A DNA stretch of 64,000 nt from a virus: IMG/VR virus record IMGVR_UViG_3300037010_001386, positions 1 to 64,000 of that record; one strand, given 5' to 3'. Of this stretch, positions 41,801-48,927 are shown one piece after another. Numbering within the stretch: the stretch's first letter is position 1; each line of letters begins with the position of its first letter. The notes beneath the pieces are model-generated. The model did not search any database and had not been told where the DNA came from. It saw only the letters and a list, made by a program, of their open reading frames with translations. The position numbers and the translations under genes are program-made.

Positions 41801-44224
41801 ATGATAAAAGCATTGAATGAATTGGGCAAGTTAGAAAAATCACAAATTCAAAAAGGAAGTCTTTCGTATGGCGTTGAAGGAGAAATACAATTAGAGGCTG
41901 AAAATAATTTTGGACCATATTCAACAAGACGAGAGGTTGAAAATAATGTTAAATCTGCAATAAGGGATATGTTTAATTGGGTCAAAGATAAAGATGACTT
42001 AAAAAAACTTAAAGAAGTTTCAAATAATCCATCTAAAATAAAAGATATTGTTGATTCAATTTGCGAAGATTCGGATATTACAAAAACAGAGAAATCTCAA
42101 GTAGAAAAAGCAGATGATTCAAATTCTCTTAGAGCAGTAAATGCACGAAAACTTTATACAGCACAACAGATTCATTCAAAATATGCAGGGAAGTTTGTAG
42201 ATTTCTATCCTTATTATCATGATTATTGGAATGATAAAACTAATCGGTATGAAACTGTTTATGAGGTAAGAGGAGTAAGTAGCAAGGAGAGAGAGAATTA
42301 TCGACCAGCAGAAGACATTGGTAAGTCTATAGAAAAAGCTCGAACAATTGGTGCTCATTGGAAAGGAGAGATAAAAAGGATTATGGCACAGGGCAAGAAG
42401 CAGGGTATTGAAAATATTAATCAGATGAAAGATTTTGTTTATGACAAACTTCCACAGGAAGCATTTGACACATGGGAAAGTGCATACTCGGAAATCGGTA
42501 ATTTAGTTCATGAATATTGGGATAGTATTCCAGATTCTCGACCAAGTTATATGAAAGCACAGGGCGATCATTTTTATTTTGGCGAGCGGGTTGATTTCAT
42601 ATTTGGTGATAATAACAGAGCGACAGGAAAAATTATTAGTCTTTGGAGGTCACGAGATAGACAAGCACTTGCAATTAAAAGCGATGAAACTGGTAAGATA
42701 TATGAGTATTGGTCTGATGATCCTAAAGTGATTAAGCTCAAGAAATCTCAATTAAAAAAAGGAACTTTTGATTCTGATATAAAAGAAGAAGAGGAAGGTT
42801 CAGAACATTATGAAGACCTTGCAAATAAATATCCAGAATTTAGTTCAGAGTTTAATGAAATGGCTCAACAGGAATTGGGACATAAAAAGAACCTTGAAGA
42901 AATGAAGAATAAATTAGATGCGACAGAAACTACAAAGTCAAGACAAGATATTAACGATTATATAGATGATTATTATCGTGGCGGAGATCATCATTCTGAA
43001 GCAGAAAAAATAACAAATATTCTTTTTGATAATCCGAGTCTAGAAAAGGATTTAGAAAAAATAGGGAATGAATTTGATGTCAGCCATTATGTTGAGAGTT
43101 ATTTAGATAGAACCTATAAAAAGAAATCTTCTTCTGAAATTAGAAAAACAACATGGGACGTGACTGTTGAATATGCGGATGCAAAAGATGGATATAAAAG
43201 AAAGAAACAGACATTTAGATTAAATATAGCAGGAGATCCTGTATATGAATGGAGAGACGCATTGAGCATGAAAGTTGGACCATTAGAATTTGCACGTTTT
43301 ACAGATACACATGTCGTTAAATATGATATGCCTTTTTTTGGAACGAGAAAATCAATTTCGAATGATGAGCAAGATGATACTACAGAAAAAGCAACAATGT
43401 ATACTGGATACAAATGTAAATTATGTGGAGAAGAGTTTTTTCCATATACAGACCAACAGTTATCATCGCATCTTAAGAATAAACATCCACAACAATATAA
43501 AGAACTTCAAGATGCTGAAGATAATTACGAAGATTTAATGTTATGGGATTTCTTTACAAAGTTTAAGAGACTTCTGAAATCACAACCATTAAAAGTAACA
43601 GATGCAGAGATCCGAGATTTTTTAGGACAGAATAGTGATATTCATGATGTTGAAAAACTAATTAATATGGTTATGCAGAAATTTAATTTTCATCGTAGTG
43701 GAGCCATTGATCAGGTTTGGGACTTTATAGAAGATGTTATTCCTCCAGAGAGACGACATCTTTATAAATCTCAATTAGTATCAAAAGCAATAGATGGTTT
43801 TATTAACAAGTATGAAAAAAGTGCTGTTACAGACGAAATAGCTCGACAATTACGAACTCTTGGATGGAAAGGACCAATTGTATCTACTGGTAGTAATTCA
43901 GTTAAAGTTAATAATGGATTAAAAGGTGTTACTATAACTTATAACGAAGGAAGTGATTTATATGATTTAGTTCCTTATGACGCAACTAACGGATTGAAAT
44001 ATGGTAGTCGTATTAGCGATATATATGCAGATGATTTGGTATCAACTATTGACAGATTAATATCACAGACGAGTAAATCACAAGTATCAAAAACAATAGA
44101 TAATATTTTTGATAAATACGAAACAATACAAAAGCCAGGAGCATCGCATTCTATAACCAATAAGGGAATATTAGAATCAAGGATTGATAGAAATGGTAAT
44201 ATAAAGCATAAATGGGAAGATTAA
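38873..44224 (+). CDS. 1783-residue modular KSQ-linked protein (candidate internal virion polyprotein)
   Basis: Built from short domains joined by linkers with KSQ or RSQ, often KSQDVTNKS (at about 123, 190, 256, 507, 659, 746, 825, 989, 1074, 1291, 1569, 1632, 1735). Seen: an HEGNEWVLYSHEGKVLGRHP unit (88-107); a 60-residue tandem pair (133-192, 199-257); five copies of a 70-residue helical module (about 333-400, 421-487, 586-656, 672-745, 918-988), also present once in the neighbouring protease gene; a ferritin-like EEEEGSEHYEDLANKYPEF...ELGHKKN segment (1304-1345); and a C2H2 finger (C1515, C1518, H1533, H1538). Placed between portal and protease, it may be packaged and cleaved. Function unknown. 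Confidence 0.7.
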   Translation: MNKLFKMLLRKTSDGTEEEDALKSADLTCWVQNANDLYEQGKSYNYIISDLQTKGVSPSDIAIVMDLFQQMVGDEGIVKSNVEKIIRHEGNEWVLYSHEGKVLGRHPTKESAEGQEAAVQANKSQVKKGLSYDEWEEKVIEELAKLLDAPISDIQGIIMLQSFILDREWAKDTDPKKVAQLIERASIVHRSQKELSRDEWEEKVIEEVAKFFGISISDAQGIVMIQPFILQKEWVKDTDPEKVAQLIERAATIHRSQDETSTEKDIVDYLDKSFSDDSVITVAVVKEKIRKAFPEIKSDWSVGVLASLWIDRQRLNKAFPSLSSNITKNLTDVRVAEKLLTEEESIKTYLHLDGDDLSGNPQYIKEVSKLSRFGVGPDVMRILEDAGHHSLVKVLMSLGSPSPAIQKSSFNVTKNANDDERVAERLMADETRINNDLHIQGGDRSNDPQYIDRIKRINRSGINPNVMAILEDENYHSLVSVLMSLGAPRPANKVRRGGIDDDELWGKSQDVTNKSIEKSRIPERTIMIASLDEMDYIQMGVKQETPTSWIDSNGNVWPKSEYKFVEELKPVKKDDTTNKSIPNRTEQAKVLINVDHDLRVKLGFFDGKSMNDPRNWNEYKQELSERFVGNVSQETLSDLKDSGYNSLVLALKELGRISKSQDVTNKGIYNKTEQAQVLINLDYYLRIKFGFFEGKSIKDPKIWNEYKRKLGEMFVGNVSQETLSDLKDNGRDWLILALKELGRISKSQDNVTNNTEKDLKTSLGVQRHNNRMDNIWNDAKELERKRVAAGEEPNPSLTSPEEAAKYGWVPVKIDGYNRYQRKAQKSQDNVTNKSFEKGSRYTIVRRTFEAEKYPKGSAERAKLNENPLTSEYAHSYKYAVVDGSGESMEEFYSKTDAQNWIDAHTKNTTNKSFENPTAEGERLMIIDNEIWDKFGFRSGSDVDKNWNKYKQAVNEKVHGKVSKETWEDLEDNNYHSMIKALNELGKLEKSQIQKGSLSYGVEGEIQLEAENNFGPYSTRREVENNVKSAIRDMFNWVKDKDDLKKLKEVSNNPSKIKDIVDSICEDSDITKTEKSQVEKADDSNSLRAVNARKLYTAQQIHSKYAGKFVDFYPYYHDYWNDKTNRYETVYEVRGVSSKERENYRPAEDIGKSIEKARTIGAHWKGEIKRIMAQGKKQGIENINQMKDFVYDKLPQEAFDTWESAYSEIGNLVHEYWDSIPDSRPSYMKAQGDHFYFGERVDFIFGDNNRATGKIISLWRSRDRQALAIKSDETGKIYEYWSDDPKVIKLKKSQLKKGTFDSDIKEEEEGSEHYEDLANKYPEFSSEFNEMAQQELGHKKNLEEMKNKLDATETTKSRQDINDYIDDYYRGGDHHSEAEKITNILFDNPSLEKDLEKIGNEFDVSHYVESYLDRTYKKKSSSEIRKTTWDVTVEYADAKDGYKRKKQTFRLNIAGDPVYEWRDALSMKVGPLEFARFTDTHVVKYDMPFFGTRKSISNDEQDDTTEKATMYTGYKCKLCGEEFFPYTDQQLSSHLKNKHPQQYKELQDAEDNYEDLMLWDFFTKFKRLLKSQPLKVTDAEIRDFLGQNSDIHDVEKLINMVMQKFNFHRSGAIDQVWDFIEDVIPPERRHLYKSQLVSKAIDGFINKYEKSAVTDEIARQLRTLGWKGPIVSTGSNSVKVNNGLKGVTITYNEGSDLYDLVPYDATNGLKYGSRISDIYADDLVSTIDRLISQTSKSQVSKTIDNIFDKYETIQKPGASHSITNKGILESRIDRNGNIKHKWED

Positions 44225-44250
44225 AAAAAATAACATAATTTTAGTATAAT
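44223..44250 (+). promoter_or_regulatory. Late promoter of the protease/scaffold gene
   Basis: A-run, AACATAATTTTAGTATAAT with TATAAT at 44245-44250; the ATG at 44259 follows by 8 nt, so the leader is one or two nucleotides. A divergent copy of the late element. Confidence 0.65.
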
Positions 44251-44258
44251 TAAAGTAT

Positions 44259-46340
44259 ATGAACAAGATAATCGCAACGTTTAATGGAAATACACCATTT
44301 AAGTTTTTTATAGAAAAAGCTGAATCATTTAATCCAGAAGATTATAATGGCGAATGGGTTATTTATGGATGTGCTTCTTCTACAAACACAGACCACGATC
44401 AAGAAAAAATGGCTCCTCAAGCATTGGAGCAAATGGCAGAGATAATCAACAAGCAACCAATACCGCTTAGATATGAACATCAAAAAGATGAAAATTCTAT
44501 TATAGGAAAAGTATTTGAAGCAAGTGTTGATGCTCGTAATAAATTGATGATTAAAGCACAACTTGATAAAACAAATCCTATTGCAAAAGTATTATGGGAC
44601 GGAATTATATCAGGTTCAAAAATGGGATTTTCAGTAGGAGGAAGAGTAGTTCAAGCGGCGAGAGAATTAGTGGAGGGAATAGGTAAAAAGATTAGAACAT
44701 TTTATAAAGTAGATGTCGATGAAGTTTCAGTAACTCCTCGACCATCTAATTTTGATGCGTGGATGGTAAATCATTCTTTCGCTAAATCAATATCGGAGGC
44801 AAGCACATATAGAGATAATTTTAGTTTCTATGGTGCATTTTTAAGAGACAATCCCGGATTAGATTATTTGGCAGTGATTGAAAAATCAATACCAGATAAA
44901 GATTGGATAAAGGTCGATAGTAACATACAAAATAAAAAAATGAAAATAATTAAAACAAGCAGAACTTCAACGGAAACAGAAGAAACAACACCATTTGTTG
45001 AAACAACAGAAACAGATTCATATGGTAAAACATCTCCAGATCTAATGGCAGAAGCAAGAAAATTAATGAAAATTAATGATGAAATTTATAATAAACTTGG
45101 AATTAAAAGTGAAAAAGATTTAGATGATAACTGGGATAAATATCAACAAGCAGTAAGTAGTAAAGTTAATGGAAAAATTTCTAAAGAAGTAATGAAATAT
45201 CTATTAGATAATCGTTATTATGCAATAGTAAGTGCATTATTTCATTTGAATAAGATAGAAAAATCTCAGTCTCAGGAAGATGAAACATCAGAAACGACAG
45301 AAGAAAAAGAAAATTCTACCATTGATGAATTAATAACTTCTGATAAAAGTATTCCAGAAACATCTGATACTGAAACGACAACAAAAGAAACATCAGATAC
45401 TGAAACAACAACAAAGGAAGAAGATGAAGAAACTGTAACCTCAAAATCGTATGTTGATGAAGTAGTTGGAAATCTTAAAAAGGAACTTGATTCCAAGTTC
45501 AGCGATGTACTTGGCGTTTTAAAAGCCATTAAGAAATCTATTGATACTACCGACACAACAGACGAAACAACTGAAAAAGATGAATCAGAAACAACATCTG
45601 AAACAGAAAAAGATATAGATGATGAATCTGAAACAACTGAAAAAGATGAAACTGAAACAACAAATGAAACAACAAAAGGTTTTACAACTTCTACAACAGA
45701 AAAAGATGTAGACGATGAAACAACTTCTACAACAGAAAAAGATGTAGACGATGAAACAACATCTACAACATCTGAAGCTAAAAAAGCATTTAGCAGAAAA
45801 TCATCTTCAACAGAATCTACAACAACAAAAGCAGAAGAAACAATTTCTGAAACTTTTGAAACAACCGATTCTGACACAACAGATTCTGATGAAACAACAA
45901 CATCTGATACAACTGATTCAACTACAAATGATTATGGTGCTGAATATGTAATTCCAGATGTAAATGAAGCAATGAAATCTGCAAGAGCGATGGGAATAAA
46001 TCCATTAGATGCTTTTGTATATGCTTTAACAAAGCATATCAAACAATTCGAGAATAAAATAATGGAAAAGAATAATACAAGAATTGTTGGATTAGCAAAT
46101 GAAGTTGCTACTATAATTAGAAACGATAAGACCATTCAAAAATCTATCAAAGGATGGATGAATGAACCAATCGCTCCTAAATCAGTAGCGTTTGGAGTTC
46201 CTTACATTAAAGAAAGAAACGGAGATTTATTTAGATTAACACCTATTAATAAATCAGAAGACGAAGAGTTAAGGAAATCATTTGTTGGTAAGAGTTTCAA
46301 AGAACTTTATCAAGCAAAATATTCAACTACATTGGAATAA
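44259..46340 (+). CDS. Prohead protease fused to scaffold-like region
   Basis: 693 residues. Residues 30-180 match the HK97/S78 prohead protease: NGEWVIYGCASSTNTDHDQE, PLRYEHQKDE (His74) and SKMGFSVGGR (Ser125). Then comes one copy of the helical module shared with the giant protein (about 264-330, ending KSQSQ), a long Thr/Glu/Asp-rich linker with repeats ETTSTTEKDVDD, and a C-terminal helical region (PDVNEAMKSARAMGINPLDAF) as in scaffolds. It should cleave scaffold and capsid precursors. An internal start at 44940 could give the scaffold alone. Confidence 0.88.
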   Translation: MNKIIATFNGNTPFKFFIEKAESFNPEDYNGEWVIYGCASSTNTDHDQEKMAPQALEQMAEIINKQPIPLRYEHQKDENSIIGKVFEASVDARNKLMIKAQLDKTNPIAKVLWDGIISGSKMGFSVGGRVVQAARELVEGIGKKIRTFYKVDVDEVSVTPRPSNFDAWMVNHSFAKSISEASTYRDNFSFYGAFLRDNPGLDYLAVIEKSIPDKDWIKVDSNIQNKKMKIIKTSRTSTETEETTPFVETTETDSYGKTSPDLMAEARKLMKINDEIYNKLGIKSEKDLDDNWDKYQQAVSSKVNGKISKEVMKYLLDNRYYAIVSALFHLNKIEKSQSQEDETSETTEEKENSTIDELITSDKSIPETSDTETTTKETSDTETTTKEEDEETVTSKSYVDEVVGNLKKELDSKFSDVLGVLKAIKKSIDTTDTTDETTEKDESETTSETEKDIDDESETTEKDETETTNETTKGFTTSTTEKDVDDETTSTTEKDVDDETTSTTSEAKKAFSRKSSSTESTTTKAEETISETFETTDSDTTDSDETTTSDTTDSTTNDYGAEYVIPDVNEAMKSARAMGINPLDAFVYALTKHIKQFENKIMEKNNTRIVGLANEVATIIRNDKTIQKSIKGWMNEPIAPKSVAFGVPYIKERNGDLFRLTPINKSEDEELRKSFVGKSFKELYQAKYSTTLE
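44940..46340 (+). CDS. Predicted separate scaffold protein from an internal start
   Basis: In frame with the protease gene (Met228), preceded by AAAGGTCG (44909-44916), 23 nt, and AAAAAAATG: exactly the leader arrangement seen before stand-alone genes here. The product (466 residues) would hold the shared module, the acidic repeat linker and the C-terminal helical region without the protease, like lambda Nu3 within C. Confidence 0.5.
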   Translation: MKIIKTSRTSTETEETTPFVETTETDSYGKTSPDLMAEARKLMKINDEIYNKLGIKSEKDLDDNWDKYQQAVSSKVNGKISKEVMKYLLDNRYYAIVSALFHLNKIEKSQSQEDETSETTEEKENSTIDELITSDKSIPETSDTETTTKETSDTETTTKEEDEETVTSKSYVDEVVGNLKKELDSKFSDVLGVLKAIKKSIDTTDTTDETTEKDESETTSETEKDIDDESETTEKDETETTNETTKGFTTSTTEKDVDDETTSTTEKDVDDETTSTTSEAKKAFSRKSSSTESTTTKAEETISETFETTDSDTTDSDETTTSDTTDSTTNDYGAEYVIPDVNEAMKSARAMGINPLDAFVYALTKHIKQFENKIMEKNNTRIVGLANEVATIIRNDKTIQKSIKGWMNEPIAPKSVAFGVPYIKERNGDLFRLTPINKSEDEELRKSFVGKSFKELYQAKYSTTLE

Positions 46341-46350
46341 AAAAAATAAT

Positions 46351-46443
46351 GGTAGGGAATTGGAACTCCCGAACCTAAAAGCCTATCTGAGACCAACGTC
46401 TATGAAGAAGGAAGCCTCTAAAAATGGCAAATTCTATTGGTAA
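46351..46443 (+). ncRNA. Candidate structured RNA resembling the 3' end of an IS605 tnpB / omega-RNA
   Basis: In a 213-nt gap before the capsid gene, GGTAGGGAATTGGAACTCCC, AGACCAACGTCT (hairpin) and TATGAAGAAGGAAGCCTC recall, from memory, the conserved 3' region of TnpB-associated omega-RNAs. One frame also reads ...YLRPTSMKKEAS..., like TnpB C-termini, and ends with TAA at 46441-46443. No tnpB or tnpA lies here. Alternatively this is a capsid mRNA leader structure of unknown type. The rest of the gap to 46553 shows no gene. Confidence 0.4.
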
Positions 46444-46553
46444 TGTTTTTATGGTCGATACATTTAAGTTCGCTTGTTTATATCTACATTAAGTTGTTAT
46501 ATAAATGAGATAAGGACAAAGCCAATTGTTATTAGTACATTTACAACAAAATT

Positions 46554-47597
46554 ATGAAAGAAATTAGTGCTTTAGAAAAAGCATTAGGAAGGATAGAAAA
46601 GGATGTTAATGTTTCGTTCGCTGGACCAATTCCATCAGGATTATTGGCACGTCAAGATTTGGAGTCGACATTAGTCGTGCTCTCAGATCGTCTTACGCCA
46701 TTTCGTGATAGAGTTAGTCGTGAACAAGGACAGGGCAATGCCCATCTTTGGAATCAAAGAACAAGACTTGACACCATTTCTAAAGGACCTGCAGGACTGG
46801 TAAATTTGTTTTATGCTGATGGAAACATTCCAAATCAGAATGACCCAGCATATGTTCAAAAATCAGCTGCATACAAATACCTTGGTCAGACTGCGGTAAT
46901 TACTGGCCCGATGATTGCATCAGGTAGGTCTTACATTGATATGGAGGCGGAAGTTGCCGAGGCAGCTTTACGTGCCGTTATACAATGTGAGGAATGGGCT
47001 GATTTCAAAGCATCATCGTCTGTCAATTCATTGGCATATGATGGTTTTGATGCTCAGTTAACAACTGCGGTCATTGATAATACAGGAAATACTTTAACAT
47101 CTACAGGACTTACAATCCCTGCATTCGACTCAGTCATAAAGGCTACTCGTAATCAGGGCAATACTAAAGTAGATGCTATCTATCTCTCGTATGGTCTTCA
47201 AACATTAGTAAATCAGATAATCTCAGGACAAGCTCGTTACTTCGTTCAACCTGACGGTGGACGAGGAACGACTTTGGCAGCTGGTGACAATGTCGTCAGC
47301 TATATGAGTCCTTTGGGAAGTGTTCCTATTATAGGAGATTTCTTCTGCAATCCGACTTTGCCATATCCTTATGATGCGGCTGGTTCGTCTGATGTTTCAG
47401 GTAGTCCACTTTCTGATGTTTACTTCTTAAGACACGATTCGCTTGGAAATGAGATGGTTGATTTGATGCCAATAGGACGCACAGAACTTGCAAAAATTGC
47501 AGACTCAGTTCGTTTCTATATTAACGAATACACAGTTTTGGCTTTGAAAGCTGAACCTTGGAATGGCATTTTATTGAACGTCGCAGATCCTGCATAA
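46554..47597 (+). CDS. Major capsid protein (HK97 fold)
   Basis: 347 residues. A short N-terminal helical part (LEKALGRIEKDVN, IPSGLLARQDLES), then an HK97-like body with ITGPMIASGRSYIDMEAEVAEAALRAV, an E-loop/P-domain pattern and a C-terminal YINEYTVLALKAEPWNGILLNV. Position after the protease/scaffold gene is diagnostic. Its codons are visibly GC-richer (GTCGTCAGC, GGCCCG) than its neighbours, in keeping with high expression or a different origin. Confidence 0.85.
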   Translation: MKEISALEKALGRIEKDVNVSFAGPIPSGLLARQDLESTLVVLSDRLTPFRDRVSREQGQGNAHLWNQRTRLDTISKGPAGLVNLFYADGNIPNQNDPAYVQKSAAYKYLGQTAVITGPMIASGRSYIDMEAEVAEAALRAVIQCEEWADFKASSSVNSLAYDGFDAQLTTAVIDNTGNTLTSTGLTIPAFDSVIKATRNQGNTKVDAIYLSYGLQTLVNQIISGQARYFVQPDGGRGTTLAAGDNVVSYMSPLGSVPIIGDFFCNPTLPYPYDAAGSSDVSGSPLSDVYFLRHDSLGNEMVDLMPIGRTELAKIADSVRFYINEYTVLALKAEPWNGILLNVADPA

Positions 47598-47621
47598 TCG
47601 TTCTTAAAATAAATATAACTT

Positions 47622-47684
47622 GTGGCAGTGAGAGATTGAGTGGTTCTTCCGAGCCTACTCAATCTCTGCTGGAAGCATTGTCAC
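47622..47684 (+). terminator. 25-bp hairpin 3' of the capsid gene
   Basis: GTGGCAGTG (47622-47630), AGAGATTGAGT (47631-47641) and GGTTC (47642-47646) form a continuous 5' arm around a TTCC loop. They pair with GAGCC (47651-47655), ACTCAATCTCT (47657-47667) and CATTGTCAC (47676-47684). A one-nt and an 8-nt bulge (GCTGGAAG) lie on the 3' side. There is no T-run, so mRNA stabilisation, RNase III processing or attenuation of downstream genes is more likely than intrinsic termination. Confidence 0.7.
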
Positions 47685-47694
47685 TAAAAATAAC

Positions 47695-48894
47695 ATGATA
47701 GTAAAAATAATAGATAAAAGAGTAAGTGCTATTTTATGGAAAAATAAATATCTGCCAACAAATGTAGATATAGATTTATCGGTAAGTGATATATTGCATT
47801 TCTCTAGAAGGAATCCAATAGAATTTAATATACCAACAATTGATTATAATCCTGAAACATGGAAGAATAAACAATTTGTTTTAATAGGGGACGCTGATTC
47901 TACCAGTGGTTTTGGTAATTGCACGACTAATTTAATAACGCAATCTATTAAAAATAAATACGATATTAGATGGATTGGAAAACAATACGAAGTTCCACAA
48001 TTAACGAGATATAATTATCAAGATATATCAACTGATATGGGTGTGGTATTCCACGAACAACCAAAACAAGAATGGCTAACTTTACCATTCCAGAAAAAAC
48101 TTGCAATTGTTCCATTTGAAACAACTCGTATTCCAAAATCTTGGGTTTATAAAATAAACTCACTTGATGCAATAATGGTTCCTTGTAGTCAGAATGTGCA
48201 AATGATGAAAGATTCTGGTGTAACTATTCCTATTGAAGAAATAAGATGGGGTGTGAATACAAAAGAATTTCCATTATTAAAAAGAAATAATAAGTATTTT
48301 ACATTTGGACAAATGGGTGCTTTATCATTAAGAAAAGGAACTGATACTTTAATTAGTGCTTTCAAGAAAGCATTTCCTATAGAAGAATATCCAAATGTTA
48401 GATTATTATTAAAAACATCAAACGATGGTTTTTTATTTGAGACAAAAGACGATAGAATAAAAGTGCAAATAGGAAAATTCAATAAAAAAGAATTATTAGA
48501 TAATTTCTTACAGCAAATAGATTGTTTTGTATTTCCTACAAGAGGTGAAGGTGCTGGACTTCCTCCATTAGAAGCAATGGCTACTGGATTGCCAGTTATC
48601 TGCACAGATTGGTCTGGTCCAAAAGATTATCTTCCAATTGATTATACATATTGGCTTAAATATAAAATGGTTCCTGCTACAGATTTTAGCAAGAAAATAT
48701 ATAAAGAACCTTGCGGAGATTGGGCTGAACCAGATGAAGAGCATTTAATAGAACTTATGCGATATTGCTATAATAATCAAGATGAAGCAAAAAAGATGGG
48801 AGAACTTGGCTCTAAATGGGTTCATAAAAATATGACATGGGATAAAAATATACATTTATTCTTTGATGTTCTTAATAAGTATTTTAAAAAATAG
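47695..48894 (+). CDS. GT4-family glycosyltransferase next to the capsid gene
   Basis: 399 residues. The C-terminal half is a typical GT-B nucleotide-sugar domain: FTFGQMGALSLRKGTDTLI, VRLLLKTSND, FVFPTRGEGAGLPPLEAMATGLPVICTDWSGPKDYL (EX7E-like element). It lies between capsid and connector genes, just after the large hairpin, so it may decorate capsid or fibre proteins with sugars. It would act in the host cytoplasm. Confidence 0.85.
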   Translation: MIVKIIDKRVSAILWKNKYLPTNVDIDLSVSDILHFSRRNPIEFNIPTIDYNPETWKNKQFVLIGDADSTSGFGNCTTNLITQSIKNKYDIRWIGKQYEVPQLTRYNYQDISTDMGVVFHEQPKQEWLTLPFQKKLAIVPFETTRIPKSWVYKINSLDAIMVPCSQNVQMMKDSGVTIPIEEIRWGVNTKEFPLLKRNNKYFTFGQMGALSLRKGTDTLISAFKKAFPIEEYPNVRLLLKTSNDGFLFETKDDRIKVQIGKFNKKELLDNFLQQIDCFVFPTRGEGAGLPPLEAMATGLPVICTDWSGPKDYLPIDYTYWLKYKMVPATDFSKKIYKEPCGDWAEPDEEHLIELMRYCYNNQDEAKKMGELGSKWVHKNMTWDKNIHLFFDVLNKYFKK

Positions 48895-48913
48895 TGCATA
48901 TTTTCTGTATAAT
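48885..48913 (+). promoter_or_regulatory. Late promoter before the head-tail connector
   Basis: AAAAAATAGTGCATATTTTC, TGTATAAT with TATAAT at 48908-48913, then ATTAAGATA and the ATG at 48928. Confidence 0.85.
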
Positions 48914-48927
48914 TAAGATATAAAACA

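Noticed and set aside
45272-45877. 201-codon minus-strand ORF opposite the protease linker
   Set aside because: Mirror of the Thr/Glu repeat linker (Ser/Val-rich on the other strand); no promoter or start context.
46351-46443. tRNA or tRNA-like gene before the capsid gene
   Set aside because: No acceptor stem pairing, anticodon arm or GTTCGANNC T-loop can be built from the sequence.
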